Part shown: positions 1 through 5,855 of the stretch, piece by piece
Layout of the letters: the number at the start of each line of letters is the position of its first letter
Position numbering within the stretch: the first letter of the stretch is position 1
NCBI RefSeq assembly: GCF_020709055.1
Contig: NZ_JAJFCK010000071.1
Coordinates: 1 to 6,503 of the forward strand
Source of the DNA: Ruminococcus callidus
GTDB lineage: Bacteria > Bacillota > Clostridia > Oscillospirales > Ruminococcaceae
DNA length: 6,503 nucleotides
Direction: 5' to 3'
The notes under the pieces: generated by a model
What the model was told of the DNA's origin: nothing
Seen by the model: the letters and a program-made list of their open reading frames with translations, nothing else
Database searches by the model: none
Translations under genes and position numbers: made by a program

Positions 1-2255
1 GGGCAAGCATGAAGCTGACCTATACCGGCACCGGCGATGCAGACCTGTCCAAGGTCACTGCCGAGAACGGCGAGATCACAGGCAACGCAGAAGGCTCCAA
101 GGAAATCACATGGACATCCGGTGACAAGGCAATCAAGCTGAACCAGATTCCGGACGGCAAGTATACGCTGGAGGAAACGATTGCGCCGGACGGCTATGAC
201 CTGACCACCGAGATCACCTTTGACGTGGTAAACGGCAAGGTTGAAAACGTACAGGTTGGCGACAATCAGAATAATAAGTACAACGAGAATGATAACCTCA
301 TCACAGTATTCGACGATCTGAAACCAATCACAACCACAACAACAGAAACGACGACTACCACCACAACGACTGAAACCACTGAAGAAACCACCACTACCGC
401 AACCACGCCGACCTCCGCAGGTCCGACTGTGACAACCACAGAGGAGACCACGACTGAGGCAACGACTACGGAAGAAACCACCACTACCGCAACCACGCCG
501 CCTTCCGCAGGTCCGACTGTGACAACCACAGAGGAGACCACGACTGAGGCAACGACTACGGAAGAAACCACCACTACCGCAACCACACCGACTTCCGCAG
601 GTCCGACTGTGACAACCACAGAGGAGACCACGACTGAGGCAACGACTACGGAAGAAACCACCACTACCGCAACCACGCCGACTTCCGCAGGTCCGACTGT
701 GACAACCACAGAGGAGACCACGACTGAGGCAACGACTACGGAAGAAACCACCACTACCGCAACCACACCGACCTCCGCAGGCCCGACTGTGACAACCACA
801 GAGGAGACCACGACTGAGGCAACGACCACGGAAACGACTACGGAAGAAACCACCACTACCGCAACCACACCGACCTCCGCAGGCCCGACTCTGACCACCA
901 CAGAGGAGACCACGACTGAGGCAACGACCACGGAAACGACTACGGAAGAAACCACCACTACCGCAACCACGCCGACCTCCGCAGGCCCGACTGTGACAAC
1001 CACAGAGGAGACCACGACTGAGGCAACGACCACCGAAACAACTACCGCAGCAACGACTACCACAACCGCAGAAATCACAACCACGGAAACCACCACAGCT
1101 GCAACGACAGTTACCACAGTTTCCACCACGGTAACCACCACCGCACAGACCACGCCCACCTCGGCTGACCCGACGATGACCACGACTACCGTGACCACCA
1201 CAACCAGCAGCACAACGACTACCGCACAGACTACCCCGACTTCTGCCGGCCCGACGACACCGACGACCAGCGGAACGACTACTGAAGCAACAACTGCTAC
1301 AACAACGACAACGACAACCACCACGGCTTTGGCAACTGTCATCACCACCGGGGAGACCACAACCGAAGAGAGAACCACCACAGAAGTTGTGACAACCACG
1401 GAGGAGACAACCACCGAAGAGAGCACCACGGAGGAAACTACCACCGAGGAGACGACCACGGAGGAAGTCACCACGGAAGAGAAAACAACCACCGAGGAAA
1501 CTACGACCACTCCGATTGTGGAAGAGGGCGTTGTGATCCGCAAGTGCGACACCGCAGGGGTTGAGATCGCCGGCGCATCGCTGGAGGTTTCCGATCTGGA
1601 CGGCAACGTCATCGATTCCTGGGTATCTGAAGAGGGCGCATCCCACGTCATCCGGAATGTGGAGGTCGGCGTACCGTACTGCCTGACCGAGACGCTGGCA
1701 CCGGTGGATTATCTCATCGCTGCACCGATCTACTTCCAGCTGGAAGAGAACGGCACCGTTTCGATTCTCACCTATGAGCTGGACAGCGAGGGCAATCTGG
1801 TTCGGGACGAGGCCGACGCACCGGTTCTGATCGCAACAACAGCGGGCGTTGATCGTGTGGTAACCATGGTCGATGAGTACATCGGCGTTGTGACCACGCC
1901 GGAAGTGACCACCGCACCGGTTGAGACAACCACTGAGGTTGCGACCGAGACGACACCGCACAATACCGATTCAAATCACGGCGAACAGACACCGGCGGTT
2001 TCCACTACCACAAGTGCAGGAGAAACTACGACCACAGCAGCTGCTGGCGGTACAACCACCACCGGCAACCGCAGCAATTCCAGCAACACCTCTTATTCCA
2101 ATCGCAGCAGCGGAAGCGGCAGCTATCGTGCACAGAACATCAGCAGCACGCCGAAAACCAAGGATGCGTTTGCAGTTGTTCTGGTTCCCACCGCACTGGC
2201 AGCGTTTGCAGTTGCAGCCGCAACCAGACGGAAGAACGGACGCAAGAAGAAGTAA
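1..2255 (+). CDS. SpaA/Cna_B-domain, Thr-rich repeat surface protein (5' end outside window)
   Basis: Probable cell-wall or membrane-anchored surface protein, acting outside the cell as adhesin or stalk; the ligand is unknown. The frame is open from base 3, and the ATG at base 9 is not the start, because the window opens inside a domain. Residues counted from that ATG: 1-106 a Cna_B/SpaA-like beta domain with the typical YTLEETIAPDGY signature; about 107-500 a Thr/Glu/Ala/Pro repeat stalk; about 501-625 a second Cna_B-like domain (VVIRKCD start, CLTETLAP, final VTMVDEY strand); about 626-713 a Thr/Ser/Asn/Gly linker; 720-738 a hydrophobic helix followed by RRKNGRKKK. Before the helix stands TPKTKD, resembling but not matching LPxTG. 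In the family, a Lys and an Asn/Asp joined with help from Glu form an isopeptide; the second domain has K and E at expected places. Stop TAA at 2253-2255, terminator 46 bases later. Domain calls are secure in type; the exact role is not. Confidence 0.85.
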   Translation, partial: ASMKLTYTGTGDADLSKVTAENGEITGNAEGSKEITWTSGDKAIKLNQIPDGKYTLEETIAPDGYDLTTEITFDVVNGKVENVQVGDNQNNKYNENDNLITVFDDLKPITTTTTETTTTTTTTETTEETTTTATTPTSAGPTVTTTEETTTEATTTEETTTTATTPPSAGPTVTTTEETTTEATTTEETTTTATTPTSAGPTVTTTEETTTEATTTEETTTTATTPTSAGPTVTTTEETTTEATTTEETTTTATTPTSAGPTVTTTEETTTEATTTETTTEETTTTATTPTSAGPTLTTTEETTTEATTTETTTEETTTTATTPTSAGPTVTTTEETTTEATTTETTTAATTTTTAEITTTETTTAATTVTTVSTTVTTTAQTTPTSADPTMTTTTVTTTTSSTTTTAQTTPTSAGPTTPTTSGTTTEATTATTTTTTTTTALATVITTGETTTEERTTTEVVTTTEETTTEESTTEETTTEETTTEEVTTEEKTTTEETTTTPIVEEGVVIRKCDTAGVEIAGASLEVSDLDGNVIDSWVSEEGASHVIRNVEVGVPYCLTETLAPVDYLIAAPIYFQLEENGTVSILTYELDSEGNLVRDEADAPVLIATTAGVDRVVTMVDEYIGVVTTPEVTTAPVETTTEVATETTPHNTDSNHGEQTPAVSTTTSAGETTTTAAAGGTTTTGNRSNSSNTSYSNRSSGSGSYRAQNISSTPKTKDAFAVVLVPTALAAFAVAAATRRKNGRKKK
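381..1034 (+). repeat. In-frame 90/102-bp tandem repeat, seven units
   Basis: Units start with GAAGAAACCACCACTACC at 381, 471, 561, 651, 741, 843 and 945. The first four are 90 bp (30 residues, containing ATTPTSAGPTV and TTTEETTTEATTT); the fifth and sixth are 102 bp because of four extra residues of the ETTT type; the seventh decays after about 90 bp. Units differ at few positions, such as ACC/ACT before TCCGCAG and one Pro for Thr in unit 2, so the array looks recently amplified and is probably length-variable. It codes for the Thr-rich stalk, which would be extended and a likely target for O-glycosylation (inference). Confidence 0.95.
1141..1262 (+). repeat. Two degenerate stalk repeat units
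   Basis: CCGCACAGAC at 1141 and CCGCACAGA at 1222 start two diverged units 81 bp apart. They encode TAQTTPTSADPTM and TAQTTPTSAGPTT, recognisably older relatives of the PTSAGPTV unit upstream. Gradual decay away from the 381-1034 array fits amplification from the upstream side. Confidence 0.7.
1357..1512 (+). repeat. Glu-Thr low-complexity tract
   Basis: Encodes a run of short TTTEE and TTEE blocks, interrupted by single R, V, S or K residues, just before the second Cna_B-like domain. It is strongly acidic, unlike the Ala/Pro-containing stalk upstream. At DNA level the blocks are approximate 12-15 bp repeats with mixed Thr codons. Confidence 0.8.
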
Positions 2256-2300
2256 GACCTGAGCGCTGTGCCTGAGCGGGACAGCTGAGGGAAAATAAAG

Positions 2301-2348
2301 AAGCTCCGCCACGAGCCGAAGAGATTCGGGAAGTGGCGGAGCTTTTTT
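2301..2348 (+). terminator. Intrinsic terminator of the surface-protein gene
   Basis: AAGCTCCGCCAC at 2301-2312 pairs perfectly with GTGGCGGAGCTT at 2333-2344, and an inner CCGAA/TTCGG stem (2316-2320, 2325-2329) with a GAGA loop stacks inside. Six T residues follow at 2343-2348. It lies 46 bases after the stop codon in the right direction. Confidence 0.93.
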
Positions 2349-2393
2349 GCTGCGCAGAAAAAGATTGCGGTTGTGCGGAAAACAGAGCGTATA

Positions 2394-2469
2394 CGTGCAG
2401 AAACAGAACATATCTCATCAAGTTGCCCAATAAGGCTGCTCCAGCTGAGCGCAGCTGGCGAGGTGTTTC
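2394..2469 (-). repeat. F3 family, partial inverted copy (tail part only)
   Basis: The reverse complement matches the right-hand part of the F3 copy at 2708-2988: it shares ACACCTCGCC, a 7-bp hairpin, and the tail TCTGTTTCTGCACG, with a diverged middle. The hairpin is CCAGCTG/CAGCTGG here (2441-2458) and CCAACTG/CAGTTGG there (2922-2939), so an A-T pair has become G-C while the CGCT loop is unchanged. The hairpins left of this part in F3 are absent. Confidence 0.7.
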
Positions 2470-2488
2470 GTGCACTTTGGCTTTGTAG

Positions 2489-2508
2489 GGACACGGCGTG
2501 CCGTGTCC
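2489..2508. repeat. F1 family palindrome, copy 1
   Basis: GGACACGGC and GCCGTGTCC form a perfect 9-bp inverted repeat around GT, preceded by TTGTAG. A second copy with the same leader is at 6009-6028, and right-half fragments are at 3004-3014 and 6271-6287. It resembles REP-like dispersed palindromes; it has no T tract and is not a normal terminator. Confidence 0.8.
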
Positions 2509-2543
2509 GTCGGTTTTAAACTACAAAGCGTTTAAGAAGATTA

Positions 2544-2696
2544 GCCACCCCTGAAAGGGGTGACTCCCCACGGGGTGGGGAGATGCCCGAAGGGCAGAGG
2601 GGACCGCCGTTAGGCGGTGGAGAGGTGCTCTAGTGAAATCTTTTATGTAATGTGTAAAGACCCCTCAGTCAGTGCTGCGCACTGCCAGCTCCCCTT
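2544..2696 (+). repeat. F2 family MITE-like element, copy a (truncated at right end)
   Basis: Chain of small hairpins: CACCCCT/AGGGGTG with GAA loop; CTCCCCAC/GTGGGGAG with GGG loop; TGCCC/GGGCA with GAA loop; ACCGCC/GGCGGT with GTTA loop; then an unpaired A/T-rich core of about 40 bases ending GTGTAAAGAC; then CAGTGC/GCACTG with TGC loop. The inverted copy b at 6064-6250 has the same order and nearly the same sequence. Copy a stops inside the last hairpin (AGCTCCCCTT, second arm missing) and lacks about 20 bp between two GAGGGGA-CCG boxes. No transposase is encoded; no known family name is claimed. Confidence 0.85.
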
Positions 2697-2707
2697 ATCT
2701 TTTTGTC

Positions 2708-2988
2708 ATGGAAAATTCCGTTGAAAACATTCCACCGGAATGTTTTCAAGATTCCGTTCGTTCAGGCGGGACACAGGGCGGAGCGGTCTTGTTCGCTCCG
2801 CCCTCGAAAAGCTGTCGCTTTTCTCACCCACCTTCGACCTGCGCCCAGAAGTATGGGCGCAGGGAATTTCGCCGTCTGCGGACAGCGACTTAGAGGGCAC
2901 GTGCCCTCTAAGAACACCTCGCCAACTGCGCTCAGTTGGATCAGCCTGACGAATCAAACGACCTCGTTTCTTTCTGTTTCTGCACGAT
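2708..2988 (+). repeat. F3 family multi-hairpin element, copy A
   Basis: Eight hairpins in a row: H1 2721-2749 (13-bp stem, ACC loop); H2 2776-2803 (GGGCGGAGCG/CGCTCCGCCC); H3 2806-2823 (GAAAAGC/GCTTTTC); H4 2839-2862 (CTGCGCCCA/TGGGCGCAG); H5 2871-2886; H6 2889-2912 (24-bp palindrome without loop, centre CACGTG); H7 2922-2939 (CCAACTG/CAGTTGG); H8 2956-2969 (AAACG/CGTTT). The tail ends TCTGTTTCTGCACG. Copy B at 6292-6503 lies in the same orientation; over 2766-2920 the two differ at about ten places by eye, one a 1-base indel. Open frames cross it on both strands but are not kept between copies, so it is called non-coding. Confidence 0.85.
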
Positions 2989-3003
2989 GCTTTTTGTTCC
3001 AGC

Positions 3004-3014
3004 GTGCCGTGTCC
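3004..3014. repeat. F1 right-half fragment
   Basis: GTGCCGTGTCC equals the right half of the F1 palindrome at 2489-2508 without its left partner. It stands just after the tail of F3 copy A, next to the recR terminator. Confidence 0.45.
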
Positions 3015-3022
3015 ATTGCCGC

Positions 3023-3066
3023 AAAAAAAGCGGAAGCCCCCGACAATTCGAGTCGCTTCCGCTTTT
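3023..3066 (-). terminator. Intrinsic terminator of the ffs-dnaX-ybaB-recR unit
   Basis: On the minus strand AAAAGCGGAAGC pairs with GCTTCCGCTTTT (plus-strand 3055-3066 and 3026-3037), with an inner GAC/GTC pairing, and seven T residues follow (plus-strand A run 3023-3029). It begins about 10 bases past the recR stop. The A-rich 5' flank could let it work weakly in the plus direction too. Confidence 0.92.
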
Positions 3067-3075
3067 CGTTTTCGA

Positions 3076-3678
3076 TTACATCGCCGTTCGATTTTCCAGC
3101 GCCTTAAACAGCGTTACGTCATCGGCGTATTCCAGCATACCGCCAACCGGCAGCCCGAACGCCAGACGTGTTACCTTGACACCCAGCGGTTCCAGCAGCT
3201 GCGCCAGATACATGGCAGTGGCATCGCCCTCTGCGGTGGGGTTGGTGGCCATGATGACCTCCTGCACACCGCCCTTTTGCAGACGTGCCAGAAGTTCCCG
3301 AATGCGCAGCTTGTCCGGCATGATGCCGTCAATGGGGGAGATCAGTCCGTGCAGAACGTGATAAACGCCCGTGTACTCTCCGGTGCGCTCCAGGGCAGAA
3401 ACATCCTTCGGTCCCTCTACCACGCAGATGATACTGTGATCTCTGGTGTCGTCGGCACAGATGGAGCATAGCTCTAAATCCGTGAGATTCTGGCAGCAGG
3501 GGCAGGGGTGAATCTTTTTCTTTGCCGACACCAGCGCATCAGCAAACGCCTGTACATCCTCTTCCGGCTGGGAGATGATGTAGTATGCCAGACGCTGTGC
3601 GGTTTTCATGCCGATGCTGGGAAGCTTGGCGAATTCCTCCGCCAGCAGCTCCAGCGGCAGTGCATTATAAGATGGCAT
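3076..3678 (-). CDS. recR: Recombination mediator protein RecR
   Basis: Cytoplasmic repair protein of 200 residues, the usual length; with RecO and RecF it helps RecA load on gapped DNA and forms a ring-shaped clamp. Visible domains: helix-hairpin-helix LPSIGMKTAQRLA (19-31); C4 zinc motif C59, C62, C71, C74 within CPCCQNLTD and CSIC; Toprim domain from VVEGPKDV (E88) through TNPTAEGDATA (E150, D152); and the C-terminal GLPVGGMLEYADDVTL signature. C61 is an extra cysteine in the zinc loop. The start follows the ybaB stop by six bases; AAGG (3683-3686) overlaps that stop and sits four bases before the ATG, so translation is probably coupled to ybaB. Last gene of the cluster, followed by a terminator. 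Confidence 0.97.
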   Translation of the reverse strand: MPSYNALPLELLAEEFAKLPSIGMKTAQRLAYYIISQPEEDVQAFADALVSAKKKIHPCPCCQNLTDLELCSICADDTRDHSIICVVEGPKDVSALERTGEYTGVYHVLHGLISPIDGIMPDKLRIRELLARLQKGGVQEVIMATNPTAEGDATAMYLAQLLEPLGVKVTRLAFGLPVGGMLEYADDVTLFKALENRTAM

Positions 3679-3684
3679 CGAACC

Positions 3685-4038
3685 TTAGAACAGACCCGGA
3701 AGAGAAACGCCGCCGGTGATCTTGCTCATTTCGCTCTCTGTGGTTTCCTCCACCTGGTTGACTGCCTCGTTCACTGCGCTGACAATGAGATCCTGCAGCA
3801 TTTCGATGTCGCTGTCCTCTCCGTTTACCAGCTCCGGTTTGATCTCCAGAGACAGCAGCGTCTTCTTGCCGGATACCACAGCGGTTACAACACCGCCGCC
3901 TGCGGTTGCTGTAAATTCACGGCCCTCGATGTCCTCCTGCAGTGCGGAGATCTCGTCCTGCATCTTCTGTGCCTGACGGATCATCGCATTCATGTTCTGC
4001 GCACCGCCCTGGTTCTGTTTCGGTAATCTTGCTCTCAT
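3685..4038 (-). CDS. ybaB: YbaB/EbfC family nucleoid-associated protein
   Basis: Small DNA-binding protein of 117 residues, dimeric in studied homologues, of poorly defined chromosome-organising role; commonly encoded between dnaX and recR (yaaK in B. subtilis). Family features: MIRQAQKMQDEI helix, TAGGGVVTAVVSG strand turn, IKPELVN, SDIEMLQDLIVSAVNEA helix, and a typical KITGG-PGLF tail. The frame is open 20 codons further upstream, but the ATG at 4036-4038 is chosen because AAAGGAG stands eleven bases before it. The first 15 residues (basic, Gln/Gly-rich) precede the usual family start, a modest extension. The gap to dnaX is 52 bases and to recR six. Confidence 0.95.
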   Translation of the reverse strand: MRARLPKQNQGGAQNMNAMIRQAQKMQDEISALQEDIEGREFTATAGGGVVTAVVSGKKTLLSLEIKPELVNGEDSDIEMLQDLIVSAVNEAVNQVEETTESEMSKITGGVSLPGLF

Positions 4039-4049
4039 GAGAAAATTCG

Positions 4050-4056
4050 CTCCTTT
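4050..4056 (-). promoter_or_regulatory. ybaB ribosome binding site
   Basis: AAAGGAG on the minus strand, eleven bases before the ATG at 4038. It decides the start: the longer open frame reaching back to 4098 overlaps the dnaX end and has no such signal at its ATG. Confidence 0.8.
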
Positions 4057-4090
4057 GATATTCTTGGTTCTATCCTGGTTTTTGTCCACT

Positions 4091-5632
4091 CTATTCAACA
4101 GCAGTATCTAACTTGCTGTCAATGGCTTTTTGAATGATAGCCTGCGCCCTGGAGCCCTGCTGTTCCGCCTCTGTACAGCGTGCACGGATGTTGTACTCCA
4201 CGCCCAGAAACTGCTGGACGGTCTTTCGCAGGGAGAGTGCGTGCTCTTTGTTTTTGAGCAGCGTGAGAAAAAAGCGGTTCTTTGCCACAATCAGCATGGT
4301 GTTTCCCGCCACATAGGCGCAGGATTCCGCCAGACTGCCGGAAACCGCCGGATTGACGTTCTGGTATTCCGCCAGAATATCCGCCCAGTTTCCCACGGGG
4401 CGGAAGTCCGCCGCCGACAGCGGCTTTGCTTTTTCCGCCGGTGCTTCCCCGGCTGCGGGCGCTGTCACCGTTTCCGGTGCCGCCGGCGCAGGCTGCTGCA
4501 CAGCGGGCTGGGGTGCTGCCGCAGCGGCGGGAACCGCTGCCGTCACCGGACGCGGGGATGCCAGCTGGATCAGCGTCATCTCCAGTTCCACCCGCTTGGC
4601 AGGATTTCGCTGCATGCGCTCCCGGCAGTCCTGAAGACAGGAAATCTGTCCCAGAATGGTATCCAGCGTTGCGTTTTGCGCCAGCTGCTGGAGTTTGGGC
4701 AGTTCGTCCGGCAGACAGGTCAGCAGTTCCGGCTGTCCCGAACCGGCACGAAGCAGCATCATGTTGCGAAGCTGTTCCAGCAGCTCCTCGCACAGCCGCA
4801 CCATGTCCTTGGACTGGTCGTAGAGTGCGCCGGTGAGGGCGAGCGCCTTTGCGGTATCCTGTGCCTGGATGGCCTCCAGAATGGCGAAGATGCTGTCCCG
4901 TCCGGCAACGCCTGCGGTGGCAGTGACAAACGCCGGCGTGATCTGGTCGCCGCAGGAGGCGCACTGATCCAGCAGGGAGAGGGCATCACGCATACCGCCG
5001 TCCGAAAGATGGGCGATCAGCTGCGCTGCCTCCGGCTCCAATGCGATCTGTTCCGCCTCGGCGATGTGCTGAAGCCTTGCGGCAATATCGGCGGTGCGGA
5101 TGCGGTGAAAATCATACCGCTGGCAGCGGGAAATAATGGTTGCCGGCACCTTGTGCACCTCGGTGGTCGCCAGAATGAACTTGACGTATTCCGGCGGTTC
5201 CTCCATGACCTTCAGCAATGCGCCCCACGCACTGGGGGACAGCATGTGCACCTCGTCGATGATGTATACCTTATAACGGCAGCGCTCCGGCAGATAGACG
5301 GTGCCCTCCCGCAGGTCACGGATATCCTCGACGCTGCTGTTGGAAGCGGCATCGATCTCGATGATGTCGCCCAGTGCGCCAAGCTCTGCATCCCGGCAGA
5401 TGTCGCAGGCAAGACAGGGGTTTCCCGTCTCGGCGCTGCGGGTGCAGTTGACCGCCTTTGCCAGAATTCGTGCGCAGGTGGTCTTGCCGGTTCCACGGGA
5501 GCCGGTGAAGAGATAGGCATGCGCAGTCCGACCTTCACGAATCTGATTGCGCAGTGCTGTAGTAATATGCGGCTGTGAGATCACGTCGTCAAACGAGCGC
5601 GGCCGCCATTTTCGGTACAATGCCTGATACAT
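4091..5632 (-). CDS. dnaX: DNA polymerase III subunit gamma/tau (DnaX)
   Basis: ATPase of the clamp loader, which opens the beta sliding clamp and places it on primed DNA; 513 residues, a little shorter than B. subtilis DnaX. Seen: MYQALYRKWRP start; Walker A GSRGTGKT (44-51); zinc cysteines C63, C73, C76, C79; Walker B VYIIDEVHML (122-131); sensor 1 ILATTE; SRC motif with R169; sensor 2 GGMRDALSLLDQ (212-223); collar domain to about 360; an Ala/Pro/Gln-rich linker 361-404; and a C-terminal tau-like domain 405-513. The frame is open upstream to 5698, but that would read through the SRP RNA; the ATG at 5630-5632 has GGGAGGT six bases before it. No clear frameshift signal for a short gamma form was found: the longest A run near the linker is five (4430-4434). 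Confidence 0.97.
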   Translation of the reverse strand: MYQALYRKWRPRSFDDVISQPHITTALRNQIREGRTAHAYLFTGSRGTGKTTCARILAKAVNCTRSAETGNPCLACDICRDAELGALGDIIEIDAASNSSVEDIRDLREGTVYLPERCRYKVYIIDEVHMLSPSAWGALLKVMEEPPEYVKFILATTEVHKVPATIISRCQRYDFHRIRTADIAARLQHIAEAEQIALEPEAAQLIAHLSDGGMRDALSLLDQCASCGDQITPAFVTATAGVAGRDSIFAILEAIQAQDTAKALALTGALYDQSKDMVRLCEELLEQLRNMMLLRAGSGQPELLTCLPDELPKLQQLAQNATLDTILGQISCLQDCRERMQRNPAKRVELEMTLIQLASPRPVTAAVPAAAAAPQPAVQQPAPAAPETVTAPAAGEAPAEKAKPLSAADFRPVGNWADILAEYQNVNPAVSGSLAESCAYVAGNTMLIVAKNRFFLTLLKNKEHALSLRKTVQQFLGVEYNIRARCTEAEQQGSRAQAIIQKAIDSKLDTAVE

Positions 5633-5638
5633 CGATGC

Positions 5639-5645
5639 ACCTCCC
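5639..5645 (-). promoter_or_regulatory. dnaX ribosome binding site
   Basis: GGGAGGT on the minus strand, six bases before the ATG at 5632. It fixes the start at the conserved MYQALYRKWRP sequence and rejects the in-frame upstream codons lying inside the SRP RNA. Confidence 0.88.
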
Positions 5646-5654
5646 GCTATGCCG

Positions 5655-5683
5655 AAAAAAATTCCGGAACATAGGTGTGCAGG
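5655..5683 (-). terminator. SRP RNA 3' arm plus U7 run, possible terminator or processing site
   Basis: The 3' arm of the SRP RNA end stem is followed at once by seven T residues on the minus strand (plus-strand A run 5655-5661), so the long stem could end the transcript. It must leak or be cut if dnaX is read from the same promoter, because only about 20 bases separate the T run from the dnaX start. Confidence 0.5.
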
Positions 5684-5788
5684 TTGACTGCGGCACACAA
5701 AACAATCCGCTTAATGCTGCTCGGTTCCCCGCCTGACATGGTTCACGGTGCTTTGTTGCACAGGACCCGCACACCTATATTCCGGAAT
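5661..5788 (-). ncRNA. ffs: Signal recognition particle RNA, small bacterial type
   Basis: RNA core of the signal recognition particle; with Ffh it brings membrane and secreted proteins to the translocon. The conserved domain IV reads, 5' to 3', GTGAACC, then GTCAGG, CGG, the GGAA tetraloop, CCG, AGCAGC and TTAAG (plus-strand 5710-5746), matching the family's symmetric and asymmetric loops. The ends pair in a 23-bp stem: ATTCCGGAATATAGG and on (from 5788) with a 3' arm ending CCGGAAT at 5661, with two G-U pairs only. At about 128 bases with no Alu domain it is the small type, unlike the large B. subtilis scr. The place just before dnaX is the conserved one. Mature ends are estimated from the stem. 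Confidence 0.95.
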
Positions 5789-5823
5789 CCGTTTTCCAAT
5801 ACCATCACGTATCAGATACTTGT

Positions 5824-5852
5824 ATTATAACACAGCCAAAAAGAAATTGCAA
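5824..5852 (-). promoter_or_regulatory. Sigma-A type promoter for ffs (and probably dnaX-ybaB-recR)
   Basis: Minus strand: TTGCAA (5852-5847) as -35, a 17-base spacer, and a perfect TATAAT (5829-5824) as -10, with TG one base before it (extended -10). Transcription would start near 5817, about 29 bases before the SRP RNA stem. It is the only strong promoter seen for the cluster. Confidence 0.88.
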
Positions 5853-5855
5853 GTG

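Noticed and set aside
9..11. ATG at base 9 as the true start of the surface protein
   Set aside because: The frame is already open from base 3, the sequence begins inside a Cna_B-like domain, no signal peptide follows, and no RBS can be seen in the few bases upstream.
266..1651. Long minus-strand open frame (461 residues, almost all Val, Ser, Thr, Ala) opposite the surface-protein gene
   Set aside because: It is the antisense reading of Thr (ACN) and Glu (GAR) repeat codons, which give Val and Ser codons and no stops. No RBS, no family features.
2544..2696. CRISPR array or riboswitch, given the many short repeats and hairpins
   Set aside because: The hairpins differ from each other and there are no equal-length repeats with unique spacers; no known riboswitch core was recognised and no gene follows in the right position.
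2706..2957. Possible small protein from F3 copy A on the minus strand, sharing GEKSDSFSRAERTRPLRPV with a frame at 6125-6415
   Set aside because: The shared peptide comes only from the identical H2-H3 DNA. A 1-base indel between copies at about 2861-2866 shifts the frame, and flanking residues do not match; stem-keeping changes explain conservation better. Databases may hold such repeats as hypothetical proteins.
4039..4090. Separate promoter for ybaB-recR between dnaX and ybaB
   Set aside because: TGGACA on the minus strand has no acceptable -10 at 16-18 bases; the best match is poor.
4425..4440. Programmed frameshift site in dnaX giving a short gamma form
   Set aside because: The sense strand has GCG GAA AAA GCA in frame: five A residues, not the A AAA AAG heptamer or a long A run, and no obvious stimulating hairpin was identified.
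4119..5578. Long open frames on both strands over dnaX (281 and 482 residues)
   Set aside because: Shadows in GC-rich sequence of a gene with complete, ordered family motifs; their proteins show no recognisable domain.
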